Origin: Yponomeuta sedellus
Taxonomy: Eukaryota > Arthropoda > Insecta > Lepidoptera > Yponomeutidae
Assembly (NCBI GenBank): GCA_934045075.1
Contig: OW203723.1
Span: 2,992,577-3,056,576 of the forward strand
Reading direction: 5' to 3'
DNA length: 64,000 nt
Part shown: one piece after another, positions 33,595-44,537 of the stretch
Numbering within the stretch: the stretch's first letter is position 1
Layout: each line of letters opens with the position of its first letter
Notes under the pieces: generated by a model
Told to the model about the DNA's origin: nothing
Database searches by the model: none
What the model saw: the letters and a program-made list of their open reading frames with translations, nothing else
Program-made: the position numbers and the translations under genes

Positions 33595-33881
33595 CACTTT
33601 GTTTTAAACGATCACCAATACGGTTTAGTCACTGAAACATACTAGAGAATAGACTAATTTAAGTTTGTAATAAATTATGATTTTAATCGCTTAATGCGCT
33701 AGTGTAATGTGTGTAATCATGAAGTTTTGGCACGCGAAGAAAGGAATGTTGTATCATAGATATCCTTGACTTGGATTCTATCCAAGTATGAAGGTAACAC
33801 GCACTGTTTAGATACGAGCTTATTTTTGCTATGCTCTAAATAAAATAAATAACTTCCATGCAAAACAATCACTTGTCCTCC

Positions 33882-33985
33882 CCGGGTAGTACGATGACAC
33901 GAGTCACGCGTTTGGCGCCAAAATGTCAGAATTTGACAATTAATGTACTGGAAAGTCGCGACATTTGACATTCAAAACGCGCAAC
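33882..33985 (-). repeat. dispersed repeat Q, copy 2
   Basis: Reverse-complement match to 27765-27860 (GGTAGTACGATGACACGAG, GACAATTAATGTACTGG, GTCGCGACATTTGACATTC). The ORF over it is not supported. Confidence 0.55.
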
Positions 33986-34984
33986 TTGCCTTCTCATACG
34001 ACCAGGCTGATGCCAAACAAATATACTCTGATCTTCGTATAGATTTTTGCACCATATTAAATTATATAGATAAATAGATATAGGGAACACTGCACAACTA
34101 AAATCAAAGAAATACACCCATGATAAATAATATATAGAGAAAACCAAAAGTAGCTAATGGCTAGAAACCCCATAATCGCCTTATTTAACCTTCATCCAAA
34201 CTTAAGCACGAGCACAATGTAACGAAATCACAGTATTTAAAGTTGAATGTTATACATTAAATTAATCTCACTGTTCTGCCCAATGAACACGAGCCCTAAG
34301 AAATAAATATAATATCAGTGGTAGCCTATTTGTACAGCACGAAGCAAAGCGCTCAATTAAACCGCTCTTCACTATGAATTATAATTTGTTCCAGCAGACT
34401 GCGCGCGCCTCAAAGTCACTATCAAGCCATAAACACGATGTTGACAGGTTTTACAGGTGCGAGAGATTGGGAAAAATTTATTGAGTAGACCTACATTCTC
34501 CGAATGACTACAAAGATCTCAATTCTGTAAGACAATAACGGTTCATCTTAATGGATAACTTTAAGACGTTATTTAAGAGGTATTGCCTAATTACTACATC
34601 AAGTAACATATCAACAGCATAATACCAAAAAGAACCCAATAGTAGAGCAATCAGATATATCGTGGCGTTATGCCAAAGTGATATATCCTTTCCACCACTT
34701 TACTATGAACTGTAGAATCAACAGACTTGGACATATGACAGGGACCTTATTACAATGGCAGCTGCACGGACACCTCGTGACAATTTTAACAGTCGCGTGC
34801 TGCTAATGTCATTGACCCAGCGTTCGTTTTGAACTAATCTAACTTTAGATTTACCTTGGCGAGTAAAAGTGGAGGAAAGTATTTGTTGGAATACCTAAGC
34901 TTTTCAAAAATAGGTAAGATTGAGAACCCAGGACATCTGAGAATACATACAAATTATGGAGATTATTGATCTGTAGTAATGTGG
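33986..34984. other. no feature seen
   Basis: AT-rich intron-like sequence. Confidence 0.4.
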
Positions 34985-35235
34985 TTATTTTTTTCAATTT
35001 GAATGTCTAAGCAAGATTGAGGATGGCCGAGGATAGAAAAAAGTGACGCGCGGGTGAGTGTCCTGCACTAGTTGAACACAGGCTGATTGATTGACTTTCC
35101 ATCAAACAAATGCAATGAAAACTAAACAAGTCAAATCAAATGTCTGAGGAACATTGTCGGTAGGCCGTGGACGTGGACAGAAAGCGGCGTGCCTTGGGGA
35201 GGCCTACGTCCTGCAGTGGTCGAATACAGACTGAC
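34985..35235 (+). mobile_element. two tandem LINE 3'-end remnants
   Basis: First tail: GGATGGCCGAGGATAGAAAA, then GAGTGTCCTGCACTAG. Second: GGTAGGCCGTGGACGTGGAC, then GGCCTACGTCCTGCAGTGGT. Each is followed by GACTGATTGA-like tails, so they are separate truncated insertions or a tandem copy. Confidence 0.5.
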
Positions 35236-35807
35236 TGATCGACATTCCATTAGAATGCTTGCAAAACTGAGCAAGTCAAAGCAATCCAGATCGCAACACC
35301 AGTTTCAGAGAAACTACATGAGTTTAAAGGTGGCAGTGAAAAAGAAATCAACGGCGGCGTTCTCACGGTCGCATCAATCAGCAGGGAGAGCGAATGAGCA
35401 GAAAAATATCGGCAATTACAGCAGCGGATGTGGCACTTTGTACAATCACATATGTAGCAGCGGGTAACTTGTCGGGCGGGACACGTGTATATGTTGATGT
35501 GACAAGCCCTATTAAGTCTAGCAAGATACTCAAGACCAGCTCGATTGCGACATCTAAAGAGCATCTGGTAAACACAAGTACTAAATACGAAGATCAAAGC
35601 GACAACTCCAAACCGCAACGATTAGACAATTGATCGTATACCGTCTTAGCTACGGACATGAAAGAATACGATGAGATGTCAATCAAGCAAGTCAGCGCTG
35701 ACATACATCCAAAACTACTACTCAGACCGTCAGCTCTGTATGTTCCTTCAGATCCTTCGCCGGATAAGTATAATTCTGGCCACTACCGACCTTTTCCGGA
35801 TTGAAAT
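35236..35807. other. no gene supported
   Basis: An 80-codon plus ORF (35394-35633, ITAADVALCTITYVAAG onward) and an overlapping longer minus ORF exist in somewhat GC-richer sequence. No domain or splice context is convincing. Confidence 0.25.
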
Positions 35808-35811
35808 CCAC

Positions 35812-36160
35812 CCTTTGTACGTCCCCACCTCTGGGGCACGGGTCTTTTCCTACATCAATGGAAGGTTAGGCCATACTTTACCACGGAGGCCAAGTCCGGA
35901 TTGGTGGAGGATTGTAAGACGGTAGCGAGCCTTACAATATCAGAGGTTATCAAGCCGCCCATAAGGCTTTTGACATGGCTTAACGACTGCCATTATGTGC
36001 CTTGCAAAGCACAGAAACGCTCGGACAAAATACCACAAGTGGTAGTCACTTAGAAATCAGGGATGGTCGGGTGACCATACAGCACCTGACAGCACCTGAC
36101 CGCGCCTGTTGTTGCTTAACCTTAGTGATTGATTCCCATCACTGGGTTCCACTAGGCTTT
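35812..36160 (-). mobile_element. 5S-derived SINE (F5S), copy 4
   Basis: Has the LINE-like 3' end at the left (GTACGTCCCCACCTCTGGGG), the body, and the 5S-like head at 36143-36071 (GTTAAGCAACAACAGGCGCG and GGTCAGGTG in minus orientation). The head contains a small duplication of AGCACCTGAC. Middle deletion near 36000. Confidence 0.7.
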
Positions 36161-36961
36161 CCGGATAAATTTCAAATAAACGAGTCCAACCGCAACTTTC
36201 TCCTAACAAGTCAAATGTAAGCGTGTCACCGAGGTGAAGGATCCGAAGTCATCACACTGACATCGACACTGGGCTTCTTGGGTCAGCATCGTGAAAGGGC
36301 AAACGGTAAATCGCGAGGGAAATAGCGTTGCTTTATAAGGTTAACTTCTCTTGAATATTGTTTTGATGAAAATCGAGATTGAGTATTTTATTGACTACCC
36401 GCTTAAGTGATTGATGTCTCGGAAGAATTTCTGGTGTCTTTTTTGAACTAAAACTTTCATAGGCACAACACATTGTCACATGTGTGAGACGAGCAACCGA
36501 CGACGCGAGCTCCGTCTCTGCTCACCATGATTAAGCTCTGCGAATCGGAGCGAAACCTGGTCGGACTCTTCCGATATAACAACACCCGTAAGTAGATCCG
36601 GACTAAAAGTCTACAATTTCTGGTTTCGTCTAAGATTCCGGTCAATATGATTGGATTATGTGTTTTCACCTCTACAGCTTATTGACACTTAATTACCGGA
36701 TAGTTTTACGGTCCCATCAGCAACTAGATATCCGTCATCAATCATCCAACTGCCTCTCAGTAACATCGGCCAAAAAACTTCCCTTTCCACCAACAAAGTG
36801 CTAAATAAGATCAGATCAAAAACTCCTAACAATCACATTCACAACAGTGTGATATTATGAAAGGAGTTTCTTTTGCCAGTGGTTTCCAACAAATTGTTTT
36901 CAGACGCTTATAGTCTCTGCCGTGTTGTCACGCTGCCATTTATAAGACATCAAAGCAGCGA
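36161..36961. other. no feature seen
   Basis: Intron-like. The 36480-36660 part is GC-richer without a supported ORF. Confidence 0.35.
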
Positions 36962-37075
36962 CTTTTAGGGAGAATTGCGCTAGGTAAATAGTTAACTGAA
37001 GTTCTCCGAAAAGAGTGCGACAGAACGTTAATTCCTTAGAAACTTTACAGAGTCGTTAAGAACCTAGTAGAAGTA
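36962..37075. repeat. degraded MITE, GGGCCAG family
   Basis: AGAATTGCGCTAGGTAAATAG and GTGCGACAGAACGTTA correspond to the family seen at 44538-44671. Confidence 0.5.
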
Positions 37076-37483
37076 AAATTTTAGGCTGAAACTGAAATTA
37101 CACCATATAAAAAGAAGCCAAGCATTATTTGATAAGTGAACGAGCGAGTCGACGCTCGCCTCTCTAGCCTAGTGACCTACTGAGGGCGAAGTGAGTCTAA
37201 CCACGCGGCAGCCACTTCAAACAATAAGAAGCGATGGAGAGATATTTCCTCGGCGTACAATGTGGTTAAAAGCGCATTAAAACGGTATAAGTTACAAAGT
37301 GTGCGTACTTTGGAGAGGAACGCAGAAAATCAATCTTCGATGTCACATACATTCGAATACATTTTCGTTACTTTGAATTGTGTTATGTATTATAGGTTCT
37401 TTAATTTATTTCGATGATAACACTTCACACAGACACTTCTCATAGGACTCATGTTGAAAAATCATTTAAATTATTGATGTCTC
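37076..37483. other. no feature seen
   Basis: AT-rich sequence with a short CpG-containing stretch at 37140-37260. Confidence 0.35.
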
Positions 37484-37665
37484 GTTGGTCTAGCGGTATC
37501 ACGTCTGATTGCCACGCTGGAAGTACCGGATTAGATTCCCACTGGGACCCGCCGTACATTTGTACAAATAGCCTCAGCCTGCGTATAATTTAATGTTTGT
37601 TATGTCCTTTTGCCTGGTTACCATAGCACAGAGGGTATCCTTATTTGGGACCAGGGCAAGTAATT
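37484..37665 (+). mobile_element. SINE family E, full-length copy
   Basis: The tRNA-like head GTCTCGTTGGTCTAGCGGTA (A box TGGTCTAGCGG) and B-box-like GGATTAGATTCCC is followed by GCCGTACATTTGTACAAATA. The tail is TTATGTCCTTTTGCCTGGTT and CAGAGGGTATCC. Relatives at 266, 39606, 39781 and 54985. Confidence 0.75.
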
Positions 37666-37669
37666 AGCA

Positions 37670-37800
37670 ATTAAATATACTTTATTGCACAAAAACAATT
37701 CACAGGACATTGCATAAGAAATAACATGTAAAAAGGCGAGCTTATCTCTGTAAGAGATTTGTTCCAGCAAACCTGTGATTATGTTGTGCGTGTAGAAGTT
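37670..37800 (-). repeat. LINE 3' UTR remnant
   Basis: In minus orientation TTTGCTGGAACAAATCTC, AAGCTCGCCTTTTTACATG and an AATAAAGT-like end, matching 11391-11495. It abuts the SINE E tail. Confidence 0.55.
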
Positions 37801-38837
37801 ATTGTTGCTATTATATTAATTTATCAATGATTTACTCATTCAAAGAAACCACCGAACTGAATACAAGAATCGTATATTCCGACAAATATGTCAAAGAAAG
37901 AAAGCACGATTCCACGAAAGTTTCAACCGGTATATCCTCAACAAATTGGATTCTATTTATGATTAGACGGATATAAACAACCTGTATGTCATTCATCCAA
38001 GGCTACGCACTCCCGTTACGGATGAACGAGGTTGACCGTCCAGTTTTTGTAACACACAACTCGATATTATGCCGCGTTGTCTTCTGTTCTGGTCGCCTAG
38101 GAGTCGAGCTAGTGTCATGGAAATAGAGTCCACCACATCCGGCATAGTTCACTGTGACTGGTGAAGCACAATAAACAACAGACGGTCGGAGTCGGTTTCG
38201 TGTGAAAGACATCGATCGCATATTTCAGTAAGGAGTTCTTGAAGTTTCATTGGGAGAGTGTTTTAACGCGGCTTTTAAGAAAATCTTGGTAGTAGTTTGT
38301 GCACGTCAATTTTAACTCTTCTGATATATTTTTTCATTTACATCAAAGGTATGAAAGCTTTGCTTTCAGTAACCTTTGGCAATATTATAAGAAAATCATA
38401 GTTTAATAGAATCTAGGCACAGGTTAACTGTACTTCTGACTAAAGTATCTTGGTGCCAGTGATACGTGCAGAAGTAATGGTCATATGAGTCAGCCAGCGA
38501 TCCGGTTTACGCCGGTTCGCTAGACGAGCGCCCGCGCACGCCGCGAAACCATTTACATTTTGAATCGACCATGAATAAACCATATTCATTTACAAGACAC
38601 TTCCATCGCAATTGGACTAATCGAAAGAGATCCTTTCAATTTTATTAAAGAAATATATAAAGTCATCCGGTTTGTAACCGGTAGTTTTAAGAGCCGGTTA
38701 CATTTAGATTATTGGTGCTCCTCTTTTGTTTTTTGATTAAATGGGATGGAAGTAACGAGACTATAATCGTAATAAAACGCGTGTATCTTCAGTGAGGACT
38801 GGCTTATTATTATTTTACCGGCGTGCGTGCATACATT
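37801..38837. other. no gene supported
   Basis: 38003-38221 is CpG-containing and partly open on both strands (minus frame AGCGGLYFHDTSSTPRR), possibly an old retroelement. The rest is featureless. Confidence 0.3.
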
Positions 38838-38950
38838 GACAATATTGCAATATTGTCTAAGCAAAAGAGATGTCTAGGACCGTGGCAAGGGTCAAACCCT
38901 GGTCTCTACCTACCCCTCCGGAATTAATGAGTTTGTGTAATGTAACGTAA
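38838..38950 (+). repeat. palindrome plus LINE tail remnant
   Basis: A perfect 20-base palindrome GACAATATTGCAATATTGTC is followed at 38868-38950 by GTCTAGGACCGTGGCAAGG and CTACCTACCCCTCCGG, a remnant of the RTE-like 3' end at 25143-25370. Confidence 0.5.
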
Positions 38951-39539
38951 GTATTACTTAATTTAGGCTTCGGAGACACTTGACGTGAGTGACTCATAAT
39001 GAAGTTTGACCCTCCTTCTCTAGTAAGTTTAAAAATTTGTCGTCGTCTTCCAAGTTTTGTTTTGCGAATAAGAATGCTCTCTTATCTCGTTCCTTTGGTC
39101 CGAGATATCGAAATCGGCACGAAGTTGTGTGCAGTAGCGATCGGAGTAGGTAACTACCTAATGTGTACAGTCTCTGCTTATCTCTTGCAGAAAAATCGTG
39201 AGCTTCTACAATGTGTAATCAAATAAACACTAAGCACCAAGACCGCTTTTTCAATAGCAATATCTGAAGAGAATCAAATTAAATAAACATTTTAATTTCA
39301 ACGAAAAGAATTTACTTCCTTTTTGCTGAATGACCGCCTACAATGCAAGCCGCTGCCTTTTAGTCGAGTGGAGTAGTGGTGGAGAAAAAGGCAGCGGTTA
39401 CACCACTCTGATCATCTTTTAACAAATCATCCTAAGAATAGTTCATCTTGCTTGTTGGTCCTTTATGATAATAATCACATACAACACAACCATTTGTCCT
39501 GATCTCAAACTAGATAACCAGGCAACGACGAGTTATTTC
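38951..39539. other. no feature seen
   Basis: AT-rich. The plus ORF at 38999-39226 has no recognised domain. Confidence 0.3.
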
Positions 39540-39605
39540 TACATGTTATTTCGCATACAATGTCCTGTGAAATGTTTGTCTGCAATAAACTTTAATTACT
39601 GATTA
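39540..39605 (+). repeat. LINE 3' UTR remnant
   Basis: ACATGTTATTTCGCATACAA with TGTCCTGTGAAAT and AATAAACTTTAAT, as at 11391-11495. Confidence 0.45.
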
Positions 39606-39690
39606 CTTGCCCTGGTCCCAAATTAGGATACCCTCCGTGCATTAATGGTAACCAGGCAAGGACGTAACAAACATGCTCTTATTTTTTCTA
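39606..39690 (-). repeat. SINE family E 3' part
   Basis: TTGCCCTGGTCCCAAATTAG and TAACCAGGCAAGGACGTAAC; head missing. Confidence 0.55.
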
Positions 39691-39780
39691 CAGGTTGTGA
39701 TGAAAGAGAGAGATGCAAAATAATAATAAGTAATTTATTTATCTATTATTATTTTGCTTGACTATCTATCTATTAACTTG

Positions 39781-39965
39781 ACCTGGTCCCAGCTAGAATA
39801 CCCTGCGCTATCGTAACCAGGCAAGCACACCACAAACATGGAAATACACCCAGACTGAGGCCACTTGTTCAAATGTACGGCGGCCTGGTGGGAATGGAAC
39901 CCACGACCTCTGTATAGGTACCCAGGCGCCTTAACGGCTAGACCAGCGAGCTAACGGGTAGACTC
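39781..39965 (-). mobile_element. SINE family E, full-length copy
   Basis: In minus orientation the head TCGCTGGTCTAGCCGTTAAG, B box GTGGGTTCCATTCCC, body GCCGTACATTTGAACAAG, and tail ending AGCTGGGACCAGGTC. Confidence 0.7.
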
Positions 39966-40029
39966 CATGAGTGAAGGCATGCTCCTATATTAACTATCCC
40001 AGTCAAATTTAACAGACGATTGGAATCGC

Positions 40030-40365
40030 TCAGGATTTAGTTCGCAGAATGACGCACGAACCAAAGTTATCGACTTAGCTCAGAGAATTAGAATTTGAAT
40101 TAGCGAGCTGAAGTGGCAGTGGGCTGGCCATATCTCGCGAAGAACCGACAATCGTTGGAGTAAACGTGTTCTTGAGTGGAGACCGCGACTCGGCAAACGT
40201 AGTGTAGGACGCCCTCCGATGAGGTGGGATGACGATCTGCGAAAAAAATGCCGGCAGATGCTGGATGCGGCAAGCTGAAGACAGGACGCTATGGCGCTCA
40301 TTGGGGGAGGGCTATGTTCAGCAGTGAACTAATATAGCCTGAAGAAGAAGAAAAAGAAGAAGAAT
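40030..40365 (+). mobile_element. RTE-like LINE C-terminus, family GAA, frameshifted
   Basis: Reads ARTKVIDLAQRI, a stop, then ELKWQWAGHISRRTDNRW, KRVLEWRPRLGKRSVGRPPM and RWDDDLRK. A slip in an A run near 40240 shifts into CWMRQAEDRTLWRSLGEGY. This is the conserved C-terminal region after the reverse transcriptase in RTE-type LINEs. The 3' tail is GAAGAAGAA-rich after AATATAGCCT. Dead, 5'-truncated. Relatives at 41240 and 58912. Confidence 0.75.
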
Positions 40366-40440
40366 TACGCACGTCGTTGATTCCGAAAACACTTTTCATG
40401 CAACTTGACTGTATTGGACAACTATTATTTCCTGGTGTAC

Positions 40441-40466
40441 AATAATAATTATTATTATTATTATAC
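40441..40466. repeat. (ATT)n microsatellite
   Basis: About eight ATT units. Confidence 0.7.
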
Positions 40467-41239
40467 AATAAATCACGTTCTAATCTAATCTATGTGCCTT
40501 TCGCTTATCCATAAAGCCGTCTATATTGTGGAAGCGAGCGTTTCTTAAATTAACAGTGGTAGTCAAAACTGAGGTAAAGATTGGTATGTTTTGAGTTTAT
40601 CAATCACTCTTAGTATAATGGCATAAAAAAATGGAATCTGCATCTACGTAATGAGATGATTTATACAGCGTTCAGTGGCACCTTCACACATACTAGATCG
40701 GTTAAGGGACCACTCGCACGCTGCGATGCCTGGAGAATTGTTTTTTAAATAAAGTACCAAGACCATTCTGACAGCTTAGTAGGCCTAGTTCACAGGAAAC
40801 ACAAGTCAATGCAACGTGCGGAGTCAACCAAGCCTCGGGTTTCCTCATGATGTTTTCGAATGTGGTATTGCTACCACAAATTTGCAGATTTAGGCAACTT
40901 TGAAAATAGACAATTTCAATAGATTCGTTTCCGAGTTCATTGTTCTAAGCAATGGGCTACCACCACAAGTTTGTTGGTTTAGTGACAACAACCACCGCCT
41001 TTAATTTCCTTTTTTATGTACAATAAAGTGTTTTCTGTCTATATATGTAAGGGATAGGATCAAAATCAATAAAATTAATTTAATCTAACACAAACTAGCC
41101 CTCAGTCGTCTAATTAAGTAAATCACACACGACACTAACAATGGTAACGCCAATAGTCTAGTAACCGCACAATACAGCGCTGTACAGTAGGGTTGTCAAC
41201 CATACAGCATAATACACAGTATTTTATGAGCTGCATACT
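40467..41239. other. no gene seen; weak repeat traces
   Basis: A SINE C body trace at about 40833-40900 (GGGTTTCCTCATGATGTTTT) and a LINE-like end at 41010-41035 (TTTATGTACAATAAAG). Otherwise featureless. Confidence 0.35.
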
Positions 41240-41412
41240 CTAGACCGCGACTCTGCAAACGTAGTGTAGGACGCCCTCCGACCAGGTGGGATCTGCGAAA
41301 AACTGCCGGCAGATGCTGGATGCGGCAAGCTGAAGACAGGGCGCTATGGCGCTCATTAGGGGAGGGCTATGTCCAGCAGTAGACTACATAATATAGCCTG
41401 AAGAAGAAGATA
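41240..41412 (+). mobile_element. RTE-like LINE 3' end, family GAA, second copy
   Basis: Matches 40180-40350 (GACCGCGACT, CGTAGTGTAGGACGCCCTCC, CTATGTCCAGCAGTAGAC) with a small internal deletion and the same AATATAGCCTGAAGAAGAAG end. Confidence 0.7.
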
Positions 41413-41504
41413 CTAAACCCTATTCTGTTGCATAAATGTTCACGCAAAAATACTATATTCAAGTAGGATCGATCGTTAGGGTTGTAGGATTTCTTAATGA
41501 TTCG

Positions 41505-41665
41505 CGATACTCATACATAGTTATATATTACTAACCACGACCTTATATATTACGAGACAACGGCAACTGTAACGCTGCCGAAACGTCGGGAAATAAGGTA
41601 ATACGTTTTACCAAATAAATAATCGCGATTTGACCCGTTTAATATATAACTAAGTTAAGCCATCT
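41505..41665. repeat. dispersed repeat P (AACGTCGGG family)
   Basis: GATTCGCGATACTCATACAT and CTGCCGAAACGTCGGGAAAT then AATCGCGATTTGACCCG. The flanks of the foldback element at 46526-46973 match its two ends. Confidence 0.55.
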
Positions 41666-41743
41666 GTAAGTACGTATGACTGGCTGTCTGATTAATTATT
41701 ATTACTTAGTATTATTGCGGTTAACTAAAAAGGAATAATACTA

Positions 41744-42051
41744 TTTTTATTTTTAATGCACGAACCCGTGTTGTAAGAATAGTATAATCATGTGGGTACA
41801 GCGAAATCATTCCGATGTTAAAACCTAACTGCAAAGTAGGTAGTCGGGGCTGTAAGTAATGCAATCTACTTCAGCCAGATGTCGCTGCCTGTACGTAATA
41901 CAGAGAATAGTGTAAAGAGTACGAAATTTCACTGATGCCGGTGAGTCGCCCATTAGCTCAGTTGGATAGAGCGCTGGCACGGATAGCCAGAGGTCGCGGG
42001 TTCGAATCCCGGCATGGGTGGAACTTTTAGCCTCTAAATAGGTTTTTAAAA
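41744..42051 (+). mobile_element. snap-back tRNA SINE, copy 4 (single monomer)
   Basis: Starts ACTATTTTTATTTTTAATGC and holds the monomer body (GGGTACAGCGAAATCATTCC, GTAGTCGGGGCTGTAAG, GTACGTAATACAGAGAATAG). The tRNA-like part at 41947-42021 has A box TAGCTCAGTTGG and B box GGTTCGAATCC. The 3' end is AGCCTCTAAATAGGTTTTTA. No clear target duplication. Body resembles tRNA-Ile-type arms, but the loop ACGGATA lacks T33 and one T-stem pair is G-G, so it is not a functional tRNA. Confidence 0.75.
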
Positions 42052-42116
42052 TGAAACTAGTGAAGAAAAATAACGTGAGGAATCCTGAGTCTCTTGAGGT
42101 GTTCAAATACTTCAGC

Positions 42117-42215
42117 ACTTCAAATTGCCAATCCGCGGTGTGCACGCGTGGTTATTAAGCCCAAACTCTATCTCTGAGAGAAAGCCTGTGCCTGCAGAGA
42201 CGCTTATAGGCTACG
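42117..42215 (+). repeat. SINE family D 3' part
   Basis: AATTGCCAATCCGCGGTG, CTCTCTGAGAGAAAGCCTG and TGCCTGCAGAGACG, opposite in strand to the copy at 10845. Confidence 0.5.
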
Positions 42216-42247
42216 TAAAAAAAAGTGGGGAAGTAAAAAGTAAAGTG

Positions 42248-42931
42248 CTATTGTATTTAAAAACCTATTTAGAGGCTAAAAATTTCACCCATGCCGGGAT
42301 TCGAACCCGCAACCTCTGGCTATCCGTACCAGCGCTCTACCAATTGAGCCAATGGGCGACTCACGGCATCAGTGAAATTTCGAACCTCTTTACACTATTC
42401 TCTGTATTACGTACAGGCAGCGACATCTGACTTAAGCAAATTGCATTACTTACAGCCCCGACTACCTACTTTGCAGTTAGGTTTAACATCGGAACGATAT
42501 CACTGTACCCACATGATTACACTATTTTGTTTATTTTTAATGCACTAACCCGTGCTAAGGAACAAATTTAAAAACCTATTTAGAGGCTAAAAATTTCACC
42601 CATGCCGGGATTCGAACCCGCAACCTCTGGCTATCCGTACCAGCGCTCTACCAATTGAGCCAATGGGCGACTCACGGCATCAGTGAAATTTCGAACCTCT
42701 TTACACTATTCTCTGTATTACGTACAGGCAGCGACATCTGACTTAAGCAAATTGCATTACTTACAGCCCCGACTACCTACTTTGCAGTTAGGTTTAACAT
42801 CGGAACGATATCACTGTACCCACATGATTACATGATTATGATTTTTAGCCTCTAAATAGGTTTTTAAATTTGTTCCTTAGCACGGGTTAGTGCATTAAAA
42901 ATAAAAATAGTGTAATCATGCTATTGTATTT
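42248..42931 (-). mobile_element. snap-back tRNA SINE, head-to-tail dimer with inverted 5' arm
   Basis: An exact 11-bp duplication CTATTGTATTT (42248-42258 and 42921-42931) encloses 662 bp inserted as one unit. Read on the minus strand it begins with the inverted arm (42920-42841: CATGATTACACTATTTTTAT through CCTATTTAGAGGCTAAAAAT). Two monomers follow, one spanning 42832-42572 and one 42521-42261, 311 bp apart and identical over 261 bases, separated by a linker. It ends with AGCCTCTAAATAGGTTTTTA. Each monomer has its own A and B boxes. Confidence 0.88.
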
Positions 42932-42956
42932 TTTTATTTATGTGCAATAAACGTAT

Positions 42957-43140
42957 TAATAATAATAATAATAATAAAAAGAAGAGGCCTTTGCCCAGCA
43001 GTGGAACACAATCGAGGCTACATAAAAAATGTACTGATATTTAAAGCAATGCTTCTATAACTGCATCACTGTATTTTTTTTAATATATTTTGGATTATCT
43101 GCCTACCCCTCTGAGATACAAGCGTGAAGTTATGTTATGT
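42957..43140 (+). repeat. (AAT)n tract and two LINE 3' tails
   Basis: An ATGTGCAATAAACG end plus about seven AAT units, then GAGGCCTTTGCCCAGCAGTG (42985-43020), then GCCTACCCCTCTGAGATACA with GTTATGTTATG (43093-43140). Confidence 0.5.
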
Positions 43141-43420
43141 TTTTACACCACGTTTTTTTTAATCCGCTTAAATGCGGATTTACAAAAAAAATACTAATTT
43201 ATATTTAAGACGGTTAAACAATATTTCAGTAATAAACTAAAGTTTAATGAGGATTAAAGCCATTTTTCTAAAATTCGACGTCACGCCATATCGTAATCAC
43301 TTTAGTAGTCACATCAAAGCACGGGTGAAGTTTACAAATGTTAACCTAAGCGTGACGTCACGCGGTATGATTGGTGTTTCAGTCAAAATGGCTGAAAGCA
43401 GTATTATTAGGTTTTAATTT
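43141..43420. repeat. TGACGTCACGC-bounded repeat
   Basis: CGACGTCACGCCATATCGTA at 43278 and GCGTGACGTCACGCGGTATG at 43350 form imperfect inverted repeats, followed by CAAAATGGCTGAAAGC. Probably a MITE-like dispersed repeat; boundaries unclear. Confidence 0.4.
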
Positions 43421-43891
43421 ATTGAAAAAATTGGTAATCTCTTTTTTTATAGAAATAAATCAGTGTGATCTTTGAATATTTGATACCGTCGTAACGTCAA
43501 TAGGCTGCAAAATGTTGGCAGCCCTAACAGCGAGCAAACAGTAATGTGGGCACGCGACCTACCATTGTCCCAGCGAAAGTTGCTGGTTGTTAGGCTAGAT
43601 TATACGGCCTATACCTACCACTGACTACAGTAATTCTGTGCCAGGCAGATAACTAAGCAGACAAGCTCACGTCAGGCCCGCCCTGCGCAATGCATTTCGA
43701 CGAACCGGTTCGAGCCCTTTTCGGTACTCACTGACGAATTATGTTTAAGATGACTTGGGAAAATATGGTCAGAGTGGAGCCGATTTTCCGAATCGAAGAT
43801 TTTTTGTCGCGTTTTTCTCAGCTTCATATCTACCCGAAGGCAGCGGCTAACATTGTATACTGACGTTAACGGATAAAAGGTAGATTTTTAG

Positions 43892-43990
43892 AATGCTGGG
43901 CACAGGTGTTCTCTCAGGGAGAGAGTGTGGGCTTACCACGCGTGCCCACCGCGAATTGGCAATTTCATGCGCTGAGGTATCACGAACTTC
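43892..43990 (-). repeat. SINE family D fragment
   Basis: GGCACAGGTGTTCTCTCAGG, GGGCTTACCACGCGTGCCCACC and GCGAATTGGCAATTTC. Confidence 0.55.
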
Positions 43991-44284
43991 TTCTTCTTCT
44001 TCTTTTCGTGTCAGCGATTCGACCAATTTATATTTTTCCTGTCCAATAGTTGGCTACTGCAATTGCAGCAGCCGACTATTGAGTTTAAATTTAATTATAT
44101 TTTTAAATCACGAACTAAATAATGTAATAGTAATAAGCCGCGGAACGAAACCCTCGCTGCGCGATTCCGAACCGCACTTGACCGGTTTTTACATAGGTCT
44201 GTACATATTTTGGTGGTGTACCACCAACTAATTAAGTAGAAAGGGGCTATAGAGTAGAGTCTATCAATGGTGAATTCCATTCAA

Positions 44285-44408
44285 GGGGTCTGTTTCTTCG
44301 AACTATAATTCATAGATCATTATAACATTAGATCGGGCTGATCTACGTTGCAACGTACATCAAATTCCTATAGTAAACCATGAATTGTAGTTACAAGAAA
44401 CAGGCCCC
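44285..44408. mobile_element. MITE, GGGG(T/C)CTGTTTCTT ends
   Basis: The left end GGGGTCTGTTTCTTCGAACT pairs with the right end AGTTACAAGAAACAGGCCCC, and the inner arms AATTCATAG / CCATGAATT also pair. About 124 bp. A diverged relative lies at 58036-58201. Confidence 0.65.
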
Positions 44409-44537
44409 AGTTATGTCCACGTGCCTGCAGTCATACCACGTTAGGCCCGAGTTACATTTACTAAAAAATTATTGCTTTAATATTAGGTTAGTCGAGTGTG
44501 AACGGTCGTCTTAGATTTTACGGTCGTCCTAGGCTTA

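Noticed and set aside
41947..42021. tRNA gene (Ile-like arms)
   Set aside because: Anticodon loop lacks T33, the T-stem has a G-G pair, and the body is part of a dispersed retroposon present many times in the window.
42125..42430. ORFs containing LEAKNFTHAGIRTRNLWLSV
   Set aside because: Translation of the tRNA-like snap-back SINE. The same peptide appears wherever the repeat occurs.
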